DNA of 39,577 nucleotides from Polaromonas sp. (GCF_030689685.1 NZ_JAUYEY010000044.1:1-39577), one strand, 5' to 3'. Shown: positions 22,380 through 31,121, numbered from the stretch's first letter. Notes: generated from the letters alone by a model not told the origin. Program-made: numbers and translations.

Positions 22380-23102
22380 TCACCGGTCGCCGAAGATGGC
22401 CGTCCCCACCCGCACCATGGTGCTGCCCGCGTGAATCGCAGCTTCCAGGTCGGCCGTCATGCCCAGCGACAGCGTGTCCATGGGCTGCGGCAACACACCC
22501 GTCTTGTTTATTTGGTCAAAAATGGCTCTGACCCTTTGGTGGAGCGCGCAAGCAGCTATGAAATCAGGAGCAGGCTCGGGAATCGACATGAGCCCGCGCA
22601 ATTGCAACCGGGGCAGCCGCGCCACCTCTGCGGCCAGCGCCTGCGCCTCCTGCGGCGCCACACCGGCCTTGGTCGGGCCGCCGTCGATGTTGACCTGCAG
22701 ACAAACCTGCAGCGGCGGCAGATGCGCCGGCCGCTGCTCGCTCAGGCGCTGTGCAATCTTCAGGCGGTCCACCGACTGCACCCAGTCGAAGTGCTCGGCC
22801 ACCAGCCGCGTCTTGTTGCTTTGGATGGGGCCGATGCAATGCCACTCAGGGGGGCTGGAATCTGGCGGAGCTGAGCCATCGGCTTGCCATTCGCGAACCG
22901 CGAGAATTTTCTCCACGCCCTCCTGAATGTAGTTCTCGCCGAACGCGCGCTGCCCGCCGGACATCGCCGCCATCACCGCATCCGGACCGAAGGTCTTGGA
23001 AACCGCCAGCAATCGCACGCTGCCCGGCTCGCGCCCACAGGCCGCACACGCTGCCGCAATGCGCGCGTGCACAGCTTGGAGATTGTCAACAATCATGGTC
23101 AT
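22380..23102 (-). CDS. YggS/PLPBP-family pyridoxal-phosphate homeostasis protein
   Basis: 240 aa, ATG 23102. The PLP-binding lysine is in LLAVSKTFG (near residue 36). Other family motifs: FGENYIQEGVEKI, WHCIGPIQSNKTRLV, VQSVDRL, CLQVNIDGGPTKAGV, LRGLMSIPE, TLSLGMTADLEAAI and VRVGTAIFG. The protein is cytoplasmic, binds PLP without known catalysis and keeps PLP and amino acid pools balanced. The segment DFIAACALHQRVRAIFDQ is encoded by a family R repeat (22511-22573). Its gene is divergent from pilT, as in many proteobacteria where yggS lies next to the pilT cluster. Confidence 0.9.
   Translation of the reverse strand: MTMIVDNLQAVHARIAAACAACGREPGSVRLLAVSKTFGPDAVMAAMSGGQRAFGENYIQEGVEKILAVREWQADGSAPPDSSPPEWHCIGPIQSNKTRLVAEHFDWVQSVDRLKIAQRLSEQRPAHLPPLQVCLQVNIDGGPTKAGVAPQEAQALAAEVARLPRLQLRGLMSIPEPAPDFIAACALHQRVRAIFDQINKTGVLPQPMDTLSLGMTADLEAAIHAGSTMVRVGTAIFGDR
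22511..22573 (-). repeat. Family R repeat, copy 5 (inside yggS)
   Basis: On the minus strand it reads CTCCTGATTTCATAGCTGCT, then TGCGCGCTCCACCAAAGGGT and CAGAGCCATTTTTGACC. It is in frame in the yggS-type gene and encodes helix-forming residues where the family is variable in length. Match to the family consensus is good at both ends and weaker in the middle. Confidence 0.65.
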
Positions 23103-23141
23103 AATCGAACTGTAAACCTAGACTACAGAGGAACTCCCGGG

Positions 23142-24185
23142 ATGGACATTACCCAGTTGCTGGCTTTCAGCGTCAAGAACAAGGCGTCAGATTTGCACCT
23201 GTCGGCGGGACTGCCGCCCATGATCCGTGTGCACGGGGACGTGCGGCGCATCAACGTCGATCCGCTGGACCACAAGCAGGTGCATTCCATGGTGTACGAC
23301 ATCATGAACGACACCCAGCGCAAGAACTACGAGGAATTCCTGGAGATCGACTTCTCGTTTGAAATTGACGGACTGGCGCGTTTTCGCGTCAATGCCTTCA
23401 ACCACAATCGTGGCGCAGGAGCAGTGTTCCGGACCATTCCTTCCAAGATCCTGACCCTGGAACAGTTGGGCGCACCCAAGATTTTTGGCGACCTGGCGAT
23501 GAAGCCACGCGGCATGGTGCTGGTCACCGGCCCCACCGGCTCAGGCAAATCGACCACGCTCGCGGCGATGGTCAACTACCTCAACGAAACCGAATATGGC
23601 CACATCCTCACGGTGGAAGACCCGATCGAATTTGTGCACGAATCGAAAAAATGCCTGATCAACCAGCGCGAGGTCGGCCCGCACACCCTGAGCTTCAGCG
23701 CGGCGCTCAAGTCTGCGCTGCGCGAGGACCCGGACGCGATTCTGGTCGGCGAGATGCGCGACCTGGAAACCATCCGCCTCGCCATGACGGCCGCTGAAAC
23801 CGGCCACCTGGTGTTCGGTACCCTGCACACATCCAGCGCGGCCAAAACCATTGACCGGATCATTGACGTGTTTCCATCCGAAGAAAAAGAGATGATCCGC
23901 GCGATGTTGTCGGAGTCGCTGCAGGCGGTGATCTCGCAAACGTTGTGCAAAACCAAGGATGGCCAGGGCCGCGTGGCGGCGCACGAGATCATGCTGGGCA
24001 CCAGCGCCATCCGCAACCTGATCCGCGAGGCCAAGGTGGCGCAGATGTACTCGTCGATCCAGACCGGCAACAGCGTCGGCATGCAGACGCTGGACCAGAA
24101 CCTGACCGATCTCGTCAAGCGCAATGTGATCTCGGCAGCCGAGGCCCGCAGCAAAGCCAAAATTCCGGAAAATTTCCCCGGCTAG
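23142..24185 (+). CDS. pilT: Type IV pilus retraction ATPase PilT
   Basis: 347 aa from ATG 23142. The N-terminal PAS-like domain begins MDITQLLAFSVKNKASDLHL; the RecA-like domain has the Walker A GPTGSGKST, the Asp box TVEDPIEF, the Walker B EDPDAILVGEMRD and the His box ETGHLVFGTLHTSSA. The PilT-specific AIRNLIRE near the C-terminus is also present. The hexamer at the cytoplasmic pilus base depolymerises pilin and powers twitching and DNA uptake. It is followed by pilU after 69 bases, probably in one operon. Confidence 0.95.
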   Translation: MDITQLLAFSVKNKASDLHLSAGLPPMIRVHGDVRRINVDPLDHKQVHSMVYDIMNDTQRKNYEEFLEIDFSFEIDGLARFRVNAFNHNRGAGAVFRTIPSKILTLEQLGAPKIFGDLAMKPRGMVLVTGPTGSGKSTTLAAMVNYLNETEYGHILTVEDPIEFVHESKKCLINQREVGPHTLSFSAALKSALREDPDAILVGEMRDLETIRLAMTAAETGHLVFGTLHTSSAAKTIDRIIDVFPSEEKEMIRAMLSESLQAVISQTLCKTKDGQGRVAAHEIMLGTSAIRNLIREAKVAQMYSSIQTGNSVGMQTLDQNLTDLVKRNVISAAEARSKAKIPENFPG

Positions 24186-24254
24186 ATGGAAAACCTGCAG
24201 ATCGGCGAAATGCTGCGCAGCCGCTCGCTTGCGAAGTAGTCAATTGGAGAAAAA

Positions 24255-25391
24255 ATGGAACGCGACCAGGCCAGTAAATTCATCAATGACCTTCTCAAGC
24301 TGATGGTCAGCCGCAACGGCAGCGATTTGTTCATCACTGCGGACTTTCCGCCCGCGATGAAGGTCGACGGCAAGGTCACCAAGGTGTCGCCGCAGCCACT
24401 CAACGCCAGCCACACGCTGGCCCTGGCCCGCGCCATCATGAACGACAAGCAGGCGGCCGAGTTCGAGCGCACCAAGGAATGCAATTTTGCGATCTCACCG
24501 CCCAGTGTCGGCCGCTTCCGTGTTAACGCCTTCATCCAGCAGGGCAAGGTCGGCATGGTGATGCGGGTGATTCCGGCCGTGCTGCCGACCATCGACGGCC
24601 TGGGCGTGCCGCAGGTGCTCAAGGACGTGGTGATGTCCAAACGCGGCCTTTGCATCCTGGTGGGCGCCACCGGCTCGGGCAAATCGACCACGCTGGCGGC
24701 CATGGTGGACTGGCGCAATGAAAAGTCCTTCGGCCACATCATCACCATCGAGGACCCGGTGGAGTTTGTGCATCCGCACAAAAACTGCGTGGTGACACAG
24801 CGCGAAGTCGGGCTGGACACCGACAGCTGGGAAGCGGCGCTGAAAAACACGCTGCGTCAGGCACCCGACGTGATTTTGATGGGCGAGGTGCGTGACCGCG
24901 AAACCATGGAGCACGCGGTCGCTTTCGCCGAAACCGGCCACCTGTGCCTGTGCACCCTGCATGCCAACAGCGCCAACCAGGCGCTGGACCGCATCATCAA
25001 CTTTTTCCCGGAAGAGCGCCGCGCGCAACTCCTGATGGACTTGTCGCTGAACATGAAAGCGATGATCTCGCAGCGCCTGGTGCCCAAGCAGGACAGCAAG
25101 GGCCGTGTGGCCGCTGTCGAAATCATGCTGAACACGCCGCTGATTTCCGACCTGATCTTCAAGGGCGAGGTCTCCGAGATCAAGGAGATCATGAAAAAAA
25201 GCCGCAACCTGGGCATGCAGACTTTTGACCAGGCGCTGTTCGATGCGTTTGAGGCCAACACGATCACCTATGAGGACGCGCTGCGCAACGCCGACTCAGT
25301 CAACGACCTGCGGCTGCAGATCAAGCTCAACTCGCAACGGGCGAAGACGCAAGACCTGGCGGCCGGCACAGAAAACATGGCTATCATTTAA
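24255..25391 (+). CDS. pilU: Type IV pilus accessory retraction ATPase PilU
   Basis: 378 aa; ATG 24255 follows TTGGAGA. A PilT paralogue with Walker A GATGSGKST, TIEDPVEFVH, Walker B APDVILMGEVRD and the His box ETGHLCLCTLHANSA. The C-terminal tail is longer than in PilT, as is typical of PilU. PilU works with PilT to retract pili under load. A 17-codon frame (24185-24238) between the two genes has no recognisable meaning. The next gene starts 4 bases after the stop. Confidence 0.95.
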   Translation: MERDQASKFINDLLKLMVSRNGSDLFITADFPPAMKVDGKVTKVSPQPLNASHTLALARAIMNDKQAAEFERTKECNFAISPPSVGRFRVNAFIQQGKVGMVMRVIPAVLPTIDGLGVPQVLKDVVMSKRGLCILVGATGSGKSTTLAAMVDWRNEKSFGHIITIEDPVEFVHPHKNCVVTQREVGLDTDSWEAALKNTLRQAPDVILMGEVRDRETMEHAVAFAETGHLCLCTLHANSANQALDRIINFFPEERRAQLLMDLSLNMKAMISQRLVPKQDSKGRVAAVEIMLNTPLISDLIFKGEVSEIKEIMKKSRNLGMQTFDQALFDAFEANTITYEDALRNADSVNDLRLQIKLNSQRAKTQDLAAGTENMAII

Positions 25392-25394
25392 TTC

Positions 25395-26315
25395 ATGACA
25401 GTTACCAGCACCCACCCCAAAACCTGCGAACCCGCCCCCTCCCGCAAAGTCGCCTTTCTCGGCCTGGGTGTGATGGGTTACCCCATGGCCGGCCACCTGG
25501 CACTGGCCGGTCACCAGGTCACGGTGTATAACCGCACCGCTATCAAATCAATAGCGTGGTGCGCAGAGTACGCAAGGGCTGACGCCCAAAAACATGCCAA
25601 AACGCCGCGCGAGGCGGCGCAGGGCGCAGACATTGTGTTCTGCTGCGTTGGCAACGACGATGATTTGCGCGGTGTCACGCTCGGAAAAGACGGTGCTTTT
25701 GCCGGCATGCAGGCGGGCGCCATCTTTGTCGATCACACCACCGCGTCGGCCGATGTGGCGCGCGAGCTGTATGCGGCGGCGCAAGGGCTCAAACTGCAGT
25801 TTGTCGATGCGCCAGTCTCCGGCGGTCAGGCCGGTGCGCAAAACGGCGCCCTCACCGTCATGTGCGGCGGTGATGCGGCGGCCTTCGACGCCGTCAAACC
25901 GGCCGGCATGGCATTTTCAAAAGCCTTCACGCTGATGGGCGCCAGCGGCGCCGGCCAGCTCACCAAAATGGTCAACCAGATCTGCATCGCTGGCCTGGTG
26001 CAGGGGCTCAGCGAAGCCATCGCCTTCGGTCAGAAGGCCGGGCTGGACATGAACCAGGTGCTGGAAGTCATCGGCAAGGGTGCGGCGCAAAGCTGGCAGC
26101 TCGACAACCGAGGCAAGACCATGGTGGCCGACAAGTTCGACTTCGGCTTTGCCGTGGACTGGATGCGCAAGGACCTGGGCCTGGTGCTGGACGAAGCTAA
26201 AAGCAACGGCGCCCGCTTGCCAGTCACCGCGCTGGTGGACCAGTTCTACGCCGATGTGCAGGCCCTGGGCGGCCAGCGCTGGGACACTTCCAGCCTGATT
26301 AAAAGATTGAAATAG
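25395..26315 (+). CDS. 3-hydroxyisobutyrate dehydrogenase-type (beta-hydroxyacid) dehydrogenase
   Basis: 306 aa, ATG 25395. The NAD(P)-binding start VAFLGLGVMGYPMAGHLA fits the 3-hydroxyisobutyrate/tartronate semialdehyde/glyoxylate reductase family. Also seen: FVDAPVSGGQAGAQNGALTV (substrate loop) and the catalytic lysine in GAGQLTKMVNQI. The substrate is not determined. An unusual stretch, TAIKSIAWCAEYARADAQKH, after VYNR is encoded by a family R repeat. The start is 3 bases past pilU, so readthrough from the pil operon is likely. Confidence 0.9.
   Translation: MTVTSTHPKTCEPAPSRKVAFLGLGVMGYPMAGHLALAGHQVTVYNRTAIKSIAWCAEYARADAQKHAKTPREAAQGADIVFCCVGNDDDLRGVTLGKDGAFAGMQAGAIFVDHTTASADVARELYAAAQGLKLQFVDAPVSGGQAGAQNGALTVMCGGDAAAFDAVKPAGMAFSKAFTLMGASGAGQLTKMVNQICIAGLVQGLSEAIAFGQKAGLDMNQVLEVIGKGAAQSWQLDNRGKTMVADKFDFGFAVDWMRKDLGLVLDEAKSNGARLPVTALVDQFYADVQALGGQRWDTSSLIKRLK
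25539..25597 (+). repeat. Family R repeat, copy 6 (inside the dehydrogenase gene)
   Basis: GCTATCAAATCAATAGCGTG, then GTGCGCAGAGTACGCAAGGG and CTGACGCCCAAAAAC. It is in frame and supplies a surface segment of the NAD domain just after VYNRT. The gene is only a few residues longer than relatives, so the repeat appears to have replaced part of the original segment or been trimmed. Confidence 0.65.
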
Positions 26316-26316
26316 G

Positions 26317-26495
26317 GCTCCCCACGCTTGTCGCTTCGCGTACTGCGCTGCACCTTGCAGGCCGCCGCTCGTCAGAGGCTTCGCTTCTGATGCCTGTCCA
26401 AACCTGCCCAAGCAGGTTCGGAGCCGCAGGCACCAGCCCCGAGGGGGCGCTGCGCCTGCGGGCCGGCGGAGCCGGACCCGCGGCCCCTGCTTGAT
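26317..26495. repeat. Intergenic CCCCGAGGGGGCGCTGCG repeat, copy 2
   Basis: It starts GGCTCCCCACGCTTGTCGCT and ends in the block CCCCGAGGGGGCGCTGCGCC to CCCCTGCTTGATTGAAG, which aligns with 22266-22326. It fills most of the 231-base gap between the dehydrogenase and the convergent dolP gene. No gene is seen here. Confidence 0.6.
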
Positions 26496-26546
26496 TGAAG
26501 AGTTTCGCGCTCGCTCGCTACGCCGGGGTTTCTTGGGGAATGGCGC

Positions 26547-27206
26547 TCAGGAGCGCGGTGCGGGCGCCGGTTTGACCATCGGCGGCAGCAGGCGCTGCAT
26601 TTCCTCTTCGCTGATGATTTCGAGAATACGCACCACCTTCTGCACGCCGCGGGCGCCGCGTGCGATCTCGGTGGCGCGGTCGGCCTCGCGTTGGGTTACG
26701 CGACCCATCAGGTACACCGTACCGCGCTCGGTCACCACCTTGAAGGCGCTGGCGTAGAGGTCCTTGGCGTCGATCAGCAAGGCCTTGACCTGGCCGGTGA
26801 TCAATACGTCCGACGAACGCTGCACCAGCGAAGGGCTGTCGATGATGGCCAGCTCATTGACCACGCCGTTGACGTTCTCGACGCGCGAGACCACTTGCTC
26901 GACCAGCTTCTTGTCATTCTCGTTGAGCACTTCGCCGGTCAGCAGCACCTGGCGGTTGTAGCTGGTCACACTCACGCGCGCGCGGCTGCCGATGTTGTCG
27001 CGCAGGCGGGCCATGGAGCGCAGCTCGATGCCTTCGTCTTCAAGCTGGGCGCCCGAGGTGCGGCGGTCCATCGCCACCAGCGCGCCACCAGCCACGCCGC
27101 CCACCAGTAGCGGGAAGCAGGCGGTCAGGGAGGTGCCGAGTACAGCGGCGGCGCAGGCCGTCAGAAGCAGGCGTTTGAAGGGTTTTGTTTGGAGCGTTGA
27201 TTTCAT
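26547..27206 (-). CDS. dolP: BON-domain outer-membrane lipoprotein (DolP/YraP type)
   Basis: 219 aa from ATG 27206. The lipobox LTAC is at about residue 29, so the mature protein is lipid-anchored. Two BON domains follow: residues ~70-125 (VSVTSYNRQVLLTGEVLNEN to VNGVVNELAII) and ~135-195 (FKVVTERGTVYLMGRVTQRE to VQKVVRILEII). E. coli DolP binds acidic phospholipids at division sites and supports envelope integrity. The order dolP-diaA-yraN matches the E. coli yraP-diaA-yraN arrangement, which supports the assignment. The start overlaps the diaA stop (TGATG). Confidence 0.9.
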   Translation of the reverse strand: MKSTLQTKPFKRLLLTACAAAVLGTSLTACFPLLVGGVAGGALVAMDRRTSGAQLEDEGIELRSMARLRDNIGSRARVSVTSYNRQVLLTGEVLNENDKKLVEQVVSRVENVNGVVNELAIIDSPSLVQRSSDVLITGQVKALLIDAKDLYASAFKVVTERGTVYLMGRVTQREADRATEIARGARGVQKVVRILEIISEEEMQRLLPPMVKPAPAPRS

Positions 27207-27802
27207 CAAGGACTTTCCTGGTCACCAAGTAATTGGGCATCCACGCCGTCACATATGCAGTGAAGGGTCAGCAGATGAACTTCCTGAATACGTGCCGTGC
27301 GGTCGTGCGGCACGCAGATATGCACATCGGTCTCGCGCAGCGCGGAGGTCATCTTTCCGCCGCCTTTGCCGGTCAGCGCCACCACGGTCATCTCGCGCTC
27401 GTGCGCAGCCTCAATCGCCGCCAGCACATTGGCCGAATCGCCACTGGTGCTCAGCGCCAACAACACGTCGCCGGCACCACCGAGCGCGCGCACCTGTTTG
27501 GAAAAGATCACGCTGAAATCGTAGTCGTTGGCGATCGCCGTGAGGATGGAGCTGTCGGTGGTCAGCGCAATCGCACCGAGCTCAGGCCGCTCGCGCTCAA
27601 AGCGCCCGACAAACTCAGCTGCGAAATGCTGGGCGTCGGCCGCCGAGCCGCCATTGCCGCAGGCCAGTACCTTGCCACCGCTGGTGACGCTGGCCAGGAT
27701 GGCCTGCACCGCTGCAGCGATGGGTTTGGAGAGGATCTGTGCGGCCTGGTATTTCAGGTCGGCGCTGTCGATGAAGTGCTGTTCAATGCGTTGTTCAAGC
27801 AT
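27206..27802 (-). CDS. diaA: SIS-domain protein DiaA / phosphoheptose isomerase-like
   Basis: 198 aa. ATG 27802 gives the usual N-terminus ([20 protein letters not shown]). The sugar-isomerase (SIS) fold motifs are [56 protein letters not shown] and VALTGKGGG. DiaA promotes DnaA assembly at the origin, and is close in sequence to GmhA, which isomerises sedoheptulose 7-phosphate. Context between yraN and dolP favours DiaA. The distinction is not certain from sequence alone. Confidence 0.85.
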   Translation of the reverse strand: MLEQRIEQHFIDSADLKYQAAQILSKPIAAAVQAILASVTSGGKVLACGNGGSAADAQHFAAEFVGRFERERPELGAIALTTDSSILTAIANDYDFSVIFSKQVRALGGAGDVLLALSTSGDSANVLAAIEAAHEREMTVVALTGKGGGKMTSALRETDVHICVPHDRTARIQEVHLLTLHCICDGVDAQLLGDQESP

Positions 27803-27909
27803 GGGGCAATGATACCGGGTCGGACATTTCAAAATCACGCGTACCGGCCCAGAGGCCGCTCAGCGCAATGCATGGTTACAAAATGGGGCGTCTGGGCCGT
27901 TGGCGGGGA

Positions 27910-28368
27910 TCAATCCGCGTCGAAAGCGCCACGCAGCCATTCAATCGACGGCACTTCAGGCGCATCCGGCCGACCTTCGACCAGCACCACGTCGAAGCGG
28001 CAAGGCGGCGCGCTGGCAAAACGCATCAGGTAGTGGCGCGCGGCAAAAATGATGCGCCTGCGCTTGGTGGCGCCTATGCTGGCACCGGCGCCGCCATGCG
28101 AGCTGCTTTTGCGCTGGCGCACTTCGACAAACACCAGGGTGCCATCGGGCGCACGCATGATCAGGTCCACCTCACCGCCGCCGCGTCCGGGCGTCCGATA
28201 ATTGGCCTGTACCAGCTTCAGGCCAGCACGAATCAAGTGGGCCCGAGCCAGCGATTCGGCGGCGTCGCCAAGCCGCTTGGTGGTAATCTGGCCCGGCTGA
28301 TTTTCTGTCCCGCCCGCGCTGGCGCCGCCACCGGGCTCTTTTGCAAGCTGTTTTCTGGAAAACCACAT
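27910..28368 (-). CDS. yraN: YraN family endonuclease-like protein (UPF0102)
   Basis: 152 aa from ATG 28368. After a Gly/Ala-rich N-terminus the family core reads LGDAAESLARAHLIRAGLKL, NYRTPGRGGGEVDLIMRAPD, FVEVRQRKSS and RFDVVLVEG. The D...ExK-like pattern (GEVDLI and FVEVRQR) is a Holliday-junction-resolvase-type nuclease fold; no activity is established. Its start codon shares bases with the likely start of rsmI on the opposite strand. Confidence 0.85.
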   Translation of the reverse strand: MWFSRKQLAKEPGGGASAGGTENQPGQITTKRLGDAAESLARAHLIRAGLKLVQANYRTPGRGGGEVDLIMRAPDGTLVFVEVRQRKSSSHGGAGASIGATKRRRIIFAARHYLMRFASAPPCRFDVVLVEGRPDAPEVPSIEWLRGAFDAD

Positions 28369-29258
28369 TGAATGCTTCCTTCGACCTGGCACTGGCTGCC
28401 GCGCGTGCCGCGGCGGGCATGCAGCATTATCCCGAAGCCGCGTTATATGTGGTCGCCACGCCGATTGGCAACCTGTCGGACATCAGCCTGCGCGCCCTGC
28501 ATGTGCTGCAGTTGGTGCACGCCATCGCCTGCGAGGATACGCGCCACACGCAGACCATGCTGCGCCAGTACGGCATCGACAAACCCCTGCTGCCCGTGCA
28601 TGAGCACAACGAAGCGCAGGCGGCCGGCGGCGTGATCGAGCGCCTGCAGCGCGGCGAACGTGTGGCCTATGTCAGCGACGCCGGCACGCCCGCCGTGAGC
28701 GACCCCGGCGCGCGTCTGGTGGCGGCCGTGCGCGCCGCCGGGCTGGCGATCTTGCCGCTGCCGGGTGCCAGCAGCGTGACGGCCGCCCTGAGCGTGGCCG
28801 GCATCAACGGCGATACGGGTTTTGTCTTTGCTGGCTTCCTGCCGCCCAAAGCGGCGGAGCGCGAGCAGGCCCTGCTGGCCCTGCAGGCCGACACCCGCGC
28901 CGTCGTCATTCTCGAAGCACCGCACCGCATCGAGGCGCTGGCTCGCGCCATGGTGCCGCTGGGGGCGAGGCAACTCACGGTGGGTCGGGAACTGACCAAG
29001 CAGTTCGAGGAAATCGCCACGGTGGCGGCGCAAGACTTCAGCGCCTGGCTGGCGGCGAGCAGCCAGCGCACCCGCGGCGAGTTCGCGCTGGTGCTGCATC
29101 CGGCAGACAAGCCAGAGGCTGCCGACGACGGCCACCGGGTGCTGCAACTGCTGCTGGCGGAGTTGCCGCTTAAAACCGCCGTCAAGCTGGCGGCCGACAT
29201 CACCGGCGCGCCGCGCAATGAGCTCTACGAAACGGCGCTGGCGCTGAAGAAAGCCTGA
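28368..29258 (+). CDS. rsmI: 16S rRNA 2'-O-ribose C1402 methyltransferase RsmI
   Basis: About 296 aa from TTG 28368 (MNASFDLALAAARAAAG), the N-terminus I recall for relatives; the first ATG in frame is at 28419 (MQHYPEAALY). The tetrapyrrole-methylase-type fold has LYVVATPIGNLSDISLRALH, EDTRHTQTMLRQYGI, HEHNE, VSDAGTPAVSDPGARLV, LPGASSVTAALSVAG and APHRIEAL. RsmI methylates the ribose of C1402 in the decoding centre together with RsmH. The pairing with divergent yraN is a common gamma/betaproteobacterial layout. Confidence 0.9.
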   Translation: MNASFDLALAAARAAAGMQHYPEAALYVVATPIGNLSDISLRALHVLQLVHAIACEDTRHTQTMLRQYGIDKPLLPVHEHNEAQAAGGVIERLQRGERVAYVSDAGTPAVSDPGARLVAAVRAAGLAILPLPGASSVTAALSVAGINGDTGFVFAGFLPPKAAEREQALLALQADTRAVVILEAPHRIEALARAMVPLGARQLTVGRELTKQFEEIATVAAQDFSAWLAASSQRTRGEFALVLHPADKPEAADDGHRVLQLLLAELPLKTAVKLAADITGAPRNELYETALALKKA

Positions 29259-29282
29259 CGGCCGTCGCGCCAGCGCGGCGCA

Positions 29283-29774
29283 TCAGGGCGTGTCGACCAC
29301 CATGCCCGGGCGTTCTTCCACGCCGGCGTGTGCTTTCTGAACCACCTGGCCCCCGTCGAGGTAAACCCAGTAAAACATGTCCTGCATGCCGTACCAGCGG
29401 TAGGTCAGGATGTCACCCTTCCACGACGCCACCCGCTCGACCAGCGCGGGCCGGCCAAACTCACGCAGCACATCGGCCTGGGTCCACTTTCCGAGCTCGA
29501 TACGCCCGAAATCCTTTTCGGTGAGCACCTGGCGAACACTGCCGACGCGGCCAGCGGCATCGAGGTCCACCATGTGGACGAACTGCCCGCCCGGCTGACC
29601 GGAGTATTGCAATCGCGTGCCTTGCCGCAGGTCAACGACAGCGCTGGGCGCGCCCATGGTGGACACCACTTCTTCACGCGACATACCGGGCTTGACGGAG
29701 CTGATGGGGAAAACGGCGCAACCGCCCAGCCAGAGCGCAGCGAAGGCAAGGAGCAAGGTTGTGAGGATTTTCAT
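29283..29774 (-). CDS. Outer-membrane lipoprotein with BamE/SmpA-like features
   Basis: 163 aa from ATG 29774. The lipobox LGGC is at about residue 19. The mature domain starts VKPGMSREEVVSTMGAPSAV, a phrase typical of the BamE/SmpA-OmlA fold (KxGMTxxEVxxxLGxP), and a second similar unit follows: LGKWTQADVLREFGRPALVE. It ends DMFYWVYLDGGQVVQKA. Two such units suggest a tandem domain rather than BamE itself. The gene is convergent with rsmI and divergent from the methyltransferase gene at 29913. Confidence 0.8.
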   Translation of the reverse strand: MKILTTLLLAFAALWLGGCAVFPISSVKPGMSREEVVSTMGAPSAVVDLRQGTRLQYSGQPGGQFVHMVDLDAAGRVGSVRQVLTEKDFGRIELGKWTQADVLREFGRPALVERVASWKGDILTYRWYGMQDMFYWVYLDGGQVVQKAHAGVEERPGMVVDTP

Positions 29775-29912
29775 GGAGATGTCGTCTTTGTTGGGTGTGC
29801 AGCACCGGGCGCAATCAGGAAGTTTTTTGGGCCGCCAACCTGGGTTATACATGGCTGCCTTGACCTTTGCCGAGACCCCGGCTTGCAGCGCCAAGTTCCC
29901 CGACAATCAGTG

Positions 29913-30518
29913 ATGGACAAACCCTCTGCCCCCGCCACCGACCGAAACCGCGAACCGATTCTGGACGTCCTGCGCGAGCGTTTCGCCGACCGCCGCCAAG
30001 TGCTGGAGATAGGCAGCGGCACCGGCCAGCACGCAGCGTATTTCGCAGCCGCCCTGCCCTGGCTGCGCTGGCAGGCCTCGGATGTCGCCAGGAACCTGGC
30101 CGGCATCGCGCTCTGGCTGAACGAAGCCCGACTGGCCAACACCCCGGCGCCCATCGAGGTTGACATGCGGCACGCATGGCCTGATCTGACATTTGATGCG
30201 GTCTTCAGCGCCAACACCCTGCACATCATGGGCTGGCCCGAAGTTCAGCGGCTTTTTGCCGAACTGGGGCGGCGCATGCCGCCCGGCGGGCTGCTCACGG
30301 TGTATGGGCCCTTCAACTACGGCGGGCAATTCACCAGCGACAGCAACGCGTGTTTTGACGCTTCGCTGCGCGCCGGCAACCCGGCCAGCGGACTGCGTGA
30401 TTTCGAAGAAGTCAACACACTGGCGGTACGCGCCGGGCTGGTGCTGCTCGACGACCACGCCATGCCAGCCAACAACCGCTGCATCACCTGGCAACGCAGC
30501 GCGGCCCACCCCGGTTAA
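29913..30518 (+). CDS. DUF938 SAM-dependent methyltransferase-like protein
   Basis: 201 aa from ATG 29913. The N-terminal NREPILDVLRERFADRRQV leads into the SAM-binding motif VLEIGSGTGQHAAYFAAALP. Also present: WQASDVARNLAGIALWLNEA, FDAVFSANTLHIMGWPEV, VYGPFNYGGQFTSDSNACFD and ASGLRDFEEVNTLAVRAGL, which match the DUF938 family throughout. The substrate is unknown. Length is normal for the family. Confidence 0.85.
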   Translation: MDKPSAPATDRNREPILDVLRERFADRRQVLEIGSGTGQHAAYFAAALPWLRWQASDVARNLAGIALWLNEARLANTPAPIEVDMRHAWPDLTFDAVFSANTLHIMGWPEVQRLFAELGRRMPPGGLLTVYGPFNYGGQFTSDSNACFDASLRAGNPASGLRDFEEVNTLAVRAGLVLLDDHAMPANNRCITWQRSAAHPG

Positions 30519-30604
30519 AACGCCCGGTTAAAGTGCGCGGGAAAGGGCGCTTGCCGGGGCGCGACGAGTAATTCTATTTCTGATTCATTGATGCAATAAT
30601 ATTA

Positions 30605-30624
30605 CTCCATCAGCATTGATGGAG
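30605..30624. other. Perfect hairpin upstream of the IS630 remnant
   Basis: CTCCATCA-GCAT-TGATGGAG, an 8-bp perfect stem with a 4-base loop, ending 7 bases before the transposase ATG. It may be part of the insertion-sequence end or a site for the transposase. A free-standing regulatory role is not supported. Confidence 0.4.
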
Positions 30625-30631
30625 AAAAGCC

Positions 30632-31121
30632 ATGTCACGTCCTGCCAGCGGAGACGCTGCGGTTTTGAGAAAAGCGCGTCAGGCCATAGCCTCAGCCCAG
30701 ACGGTGGAGCAATTGCGCCAGGCCCAGGCGGTTGTGTTGCCGCTGGACTATGGACTGAGTCTGGCCGACACGGCCCAGGTCATTGGCGTCTCACCGGGTT
30801 GGGTCTGTCAATTGCGCCGGCGCTTCATGCATGGCCAGATAGCGGGATCGCCCGATGCGCCCACTGCGGGTGGGCGCAAGCGCCAGAACATGAGTTTGGA
30901 ACAAGAGCGCGAGTTCCTGGCCCCCTTTCTTGAGCAAGCGGCCACGGGTGGCGTGCTCGTGGTCGGCCAGATCAAGGCTGCGCTGGACGAGCGCCTGGGG
31001 CGCGAGGTGGCGCTGGCCTCAGCCTACAACTTGCTGCACCGCCACGGTTGGTAGACAAGCTCGCCGCCGACAAGCGCGATTCGCAAAGCGATCCACAAGC
31101 GCAGAATGAGTGGAAAAAACC
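30632..31121 (+). mobile_element. IS630-type transposase remnant
   Basis: The ATG at 30632 opens a 140-aa frame with a helix-turn-helix and winged-helix N-terminus (YGLSLADTAQVIGVSPGWVC, QIKAALDERLGREVALASAY, NLLHRHGW). After HGW a stop occurs at 31054, but homology continues in another frame (KLAADKRDSQSDPQAQNEWK), which is the normal next part of IS630 proteins. Homology ends at about 31121, before the catalytic DDE domain. Both lesions mean it is not functional. It directly joins the ccsB fragment of the opposite strand, so the insertion or a later deletion destroyed that gene. Confidence 0.8.

Noticed and set aside
24185..24238. A 17-codon frame between pilT and pilU
   Set aside because: It overlaps the pilT stop region, has no meaning recognised and no support beyond an ATG.
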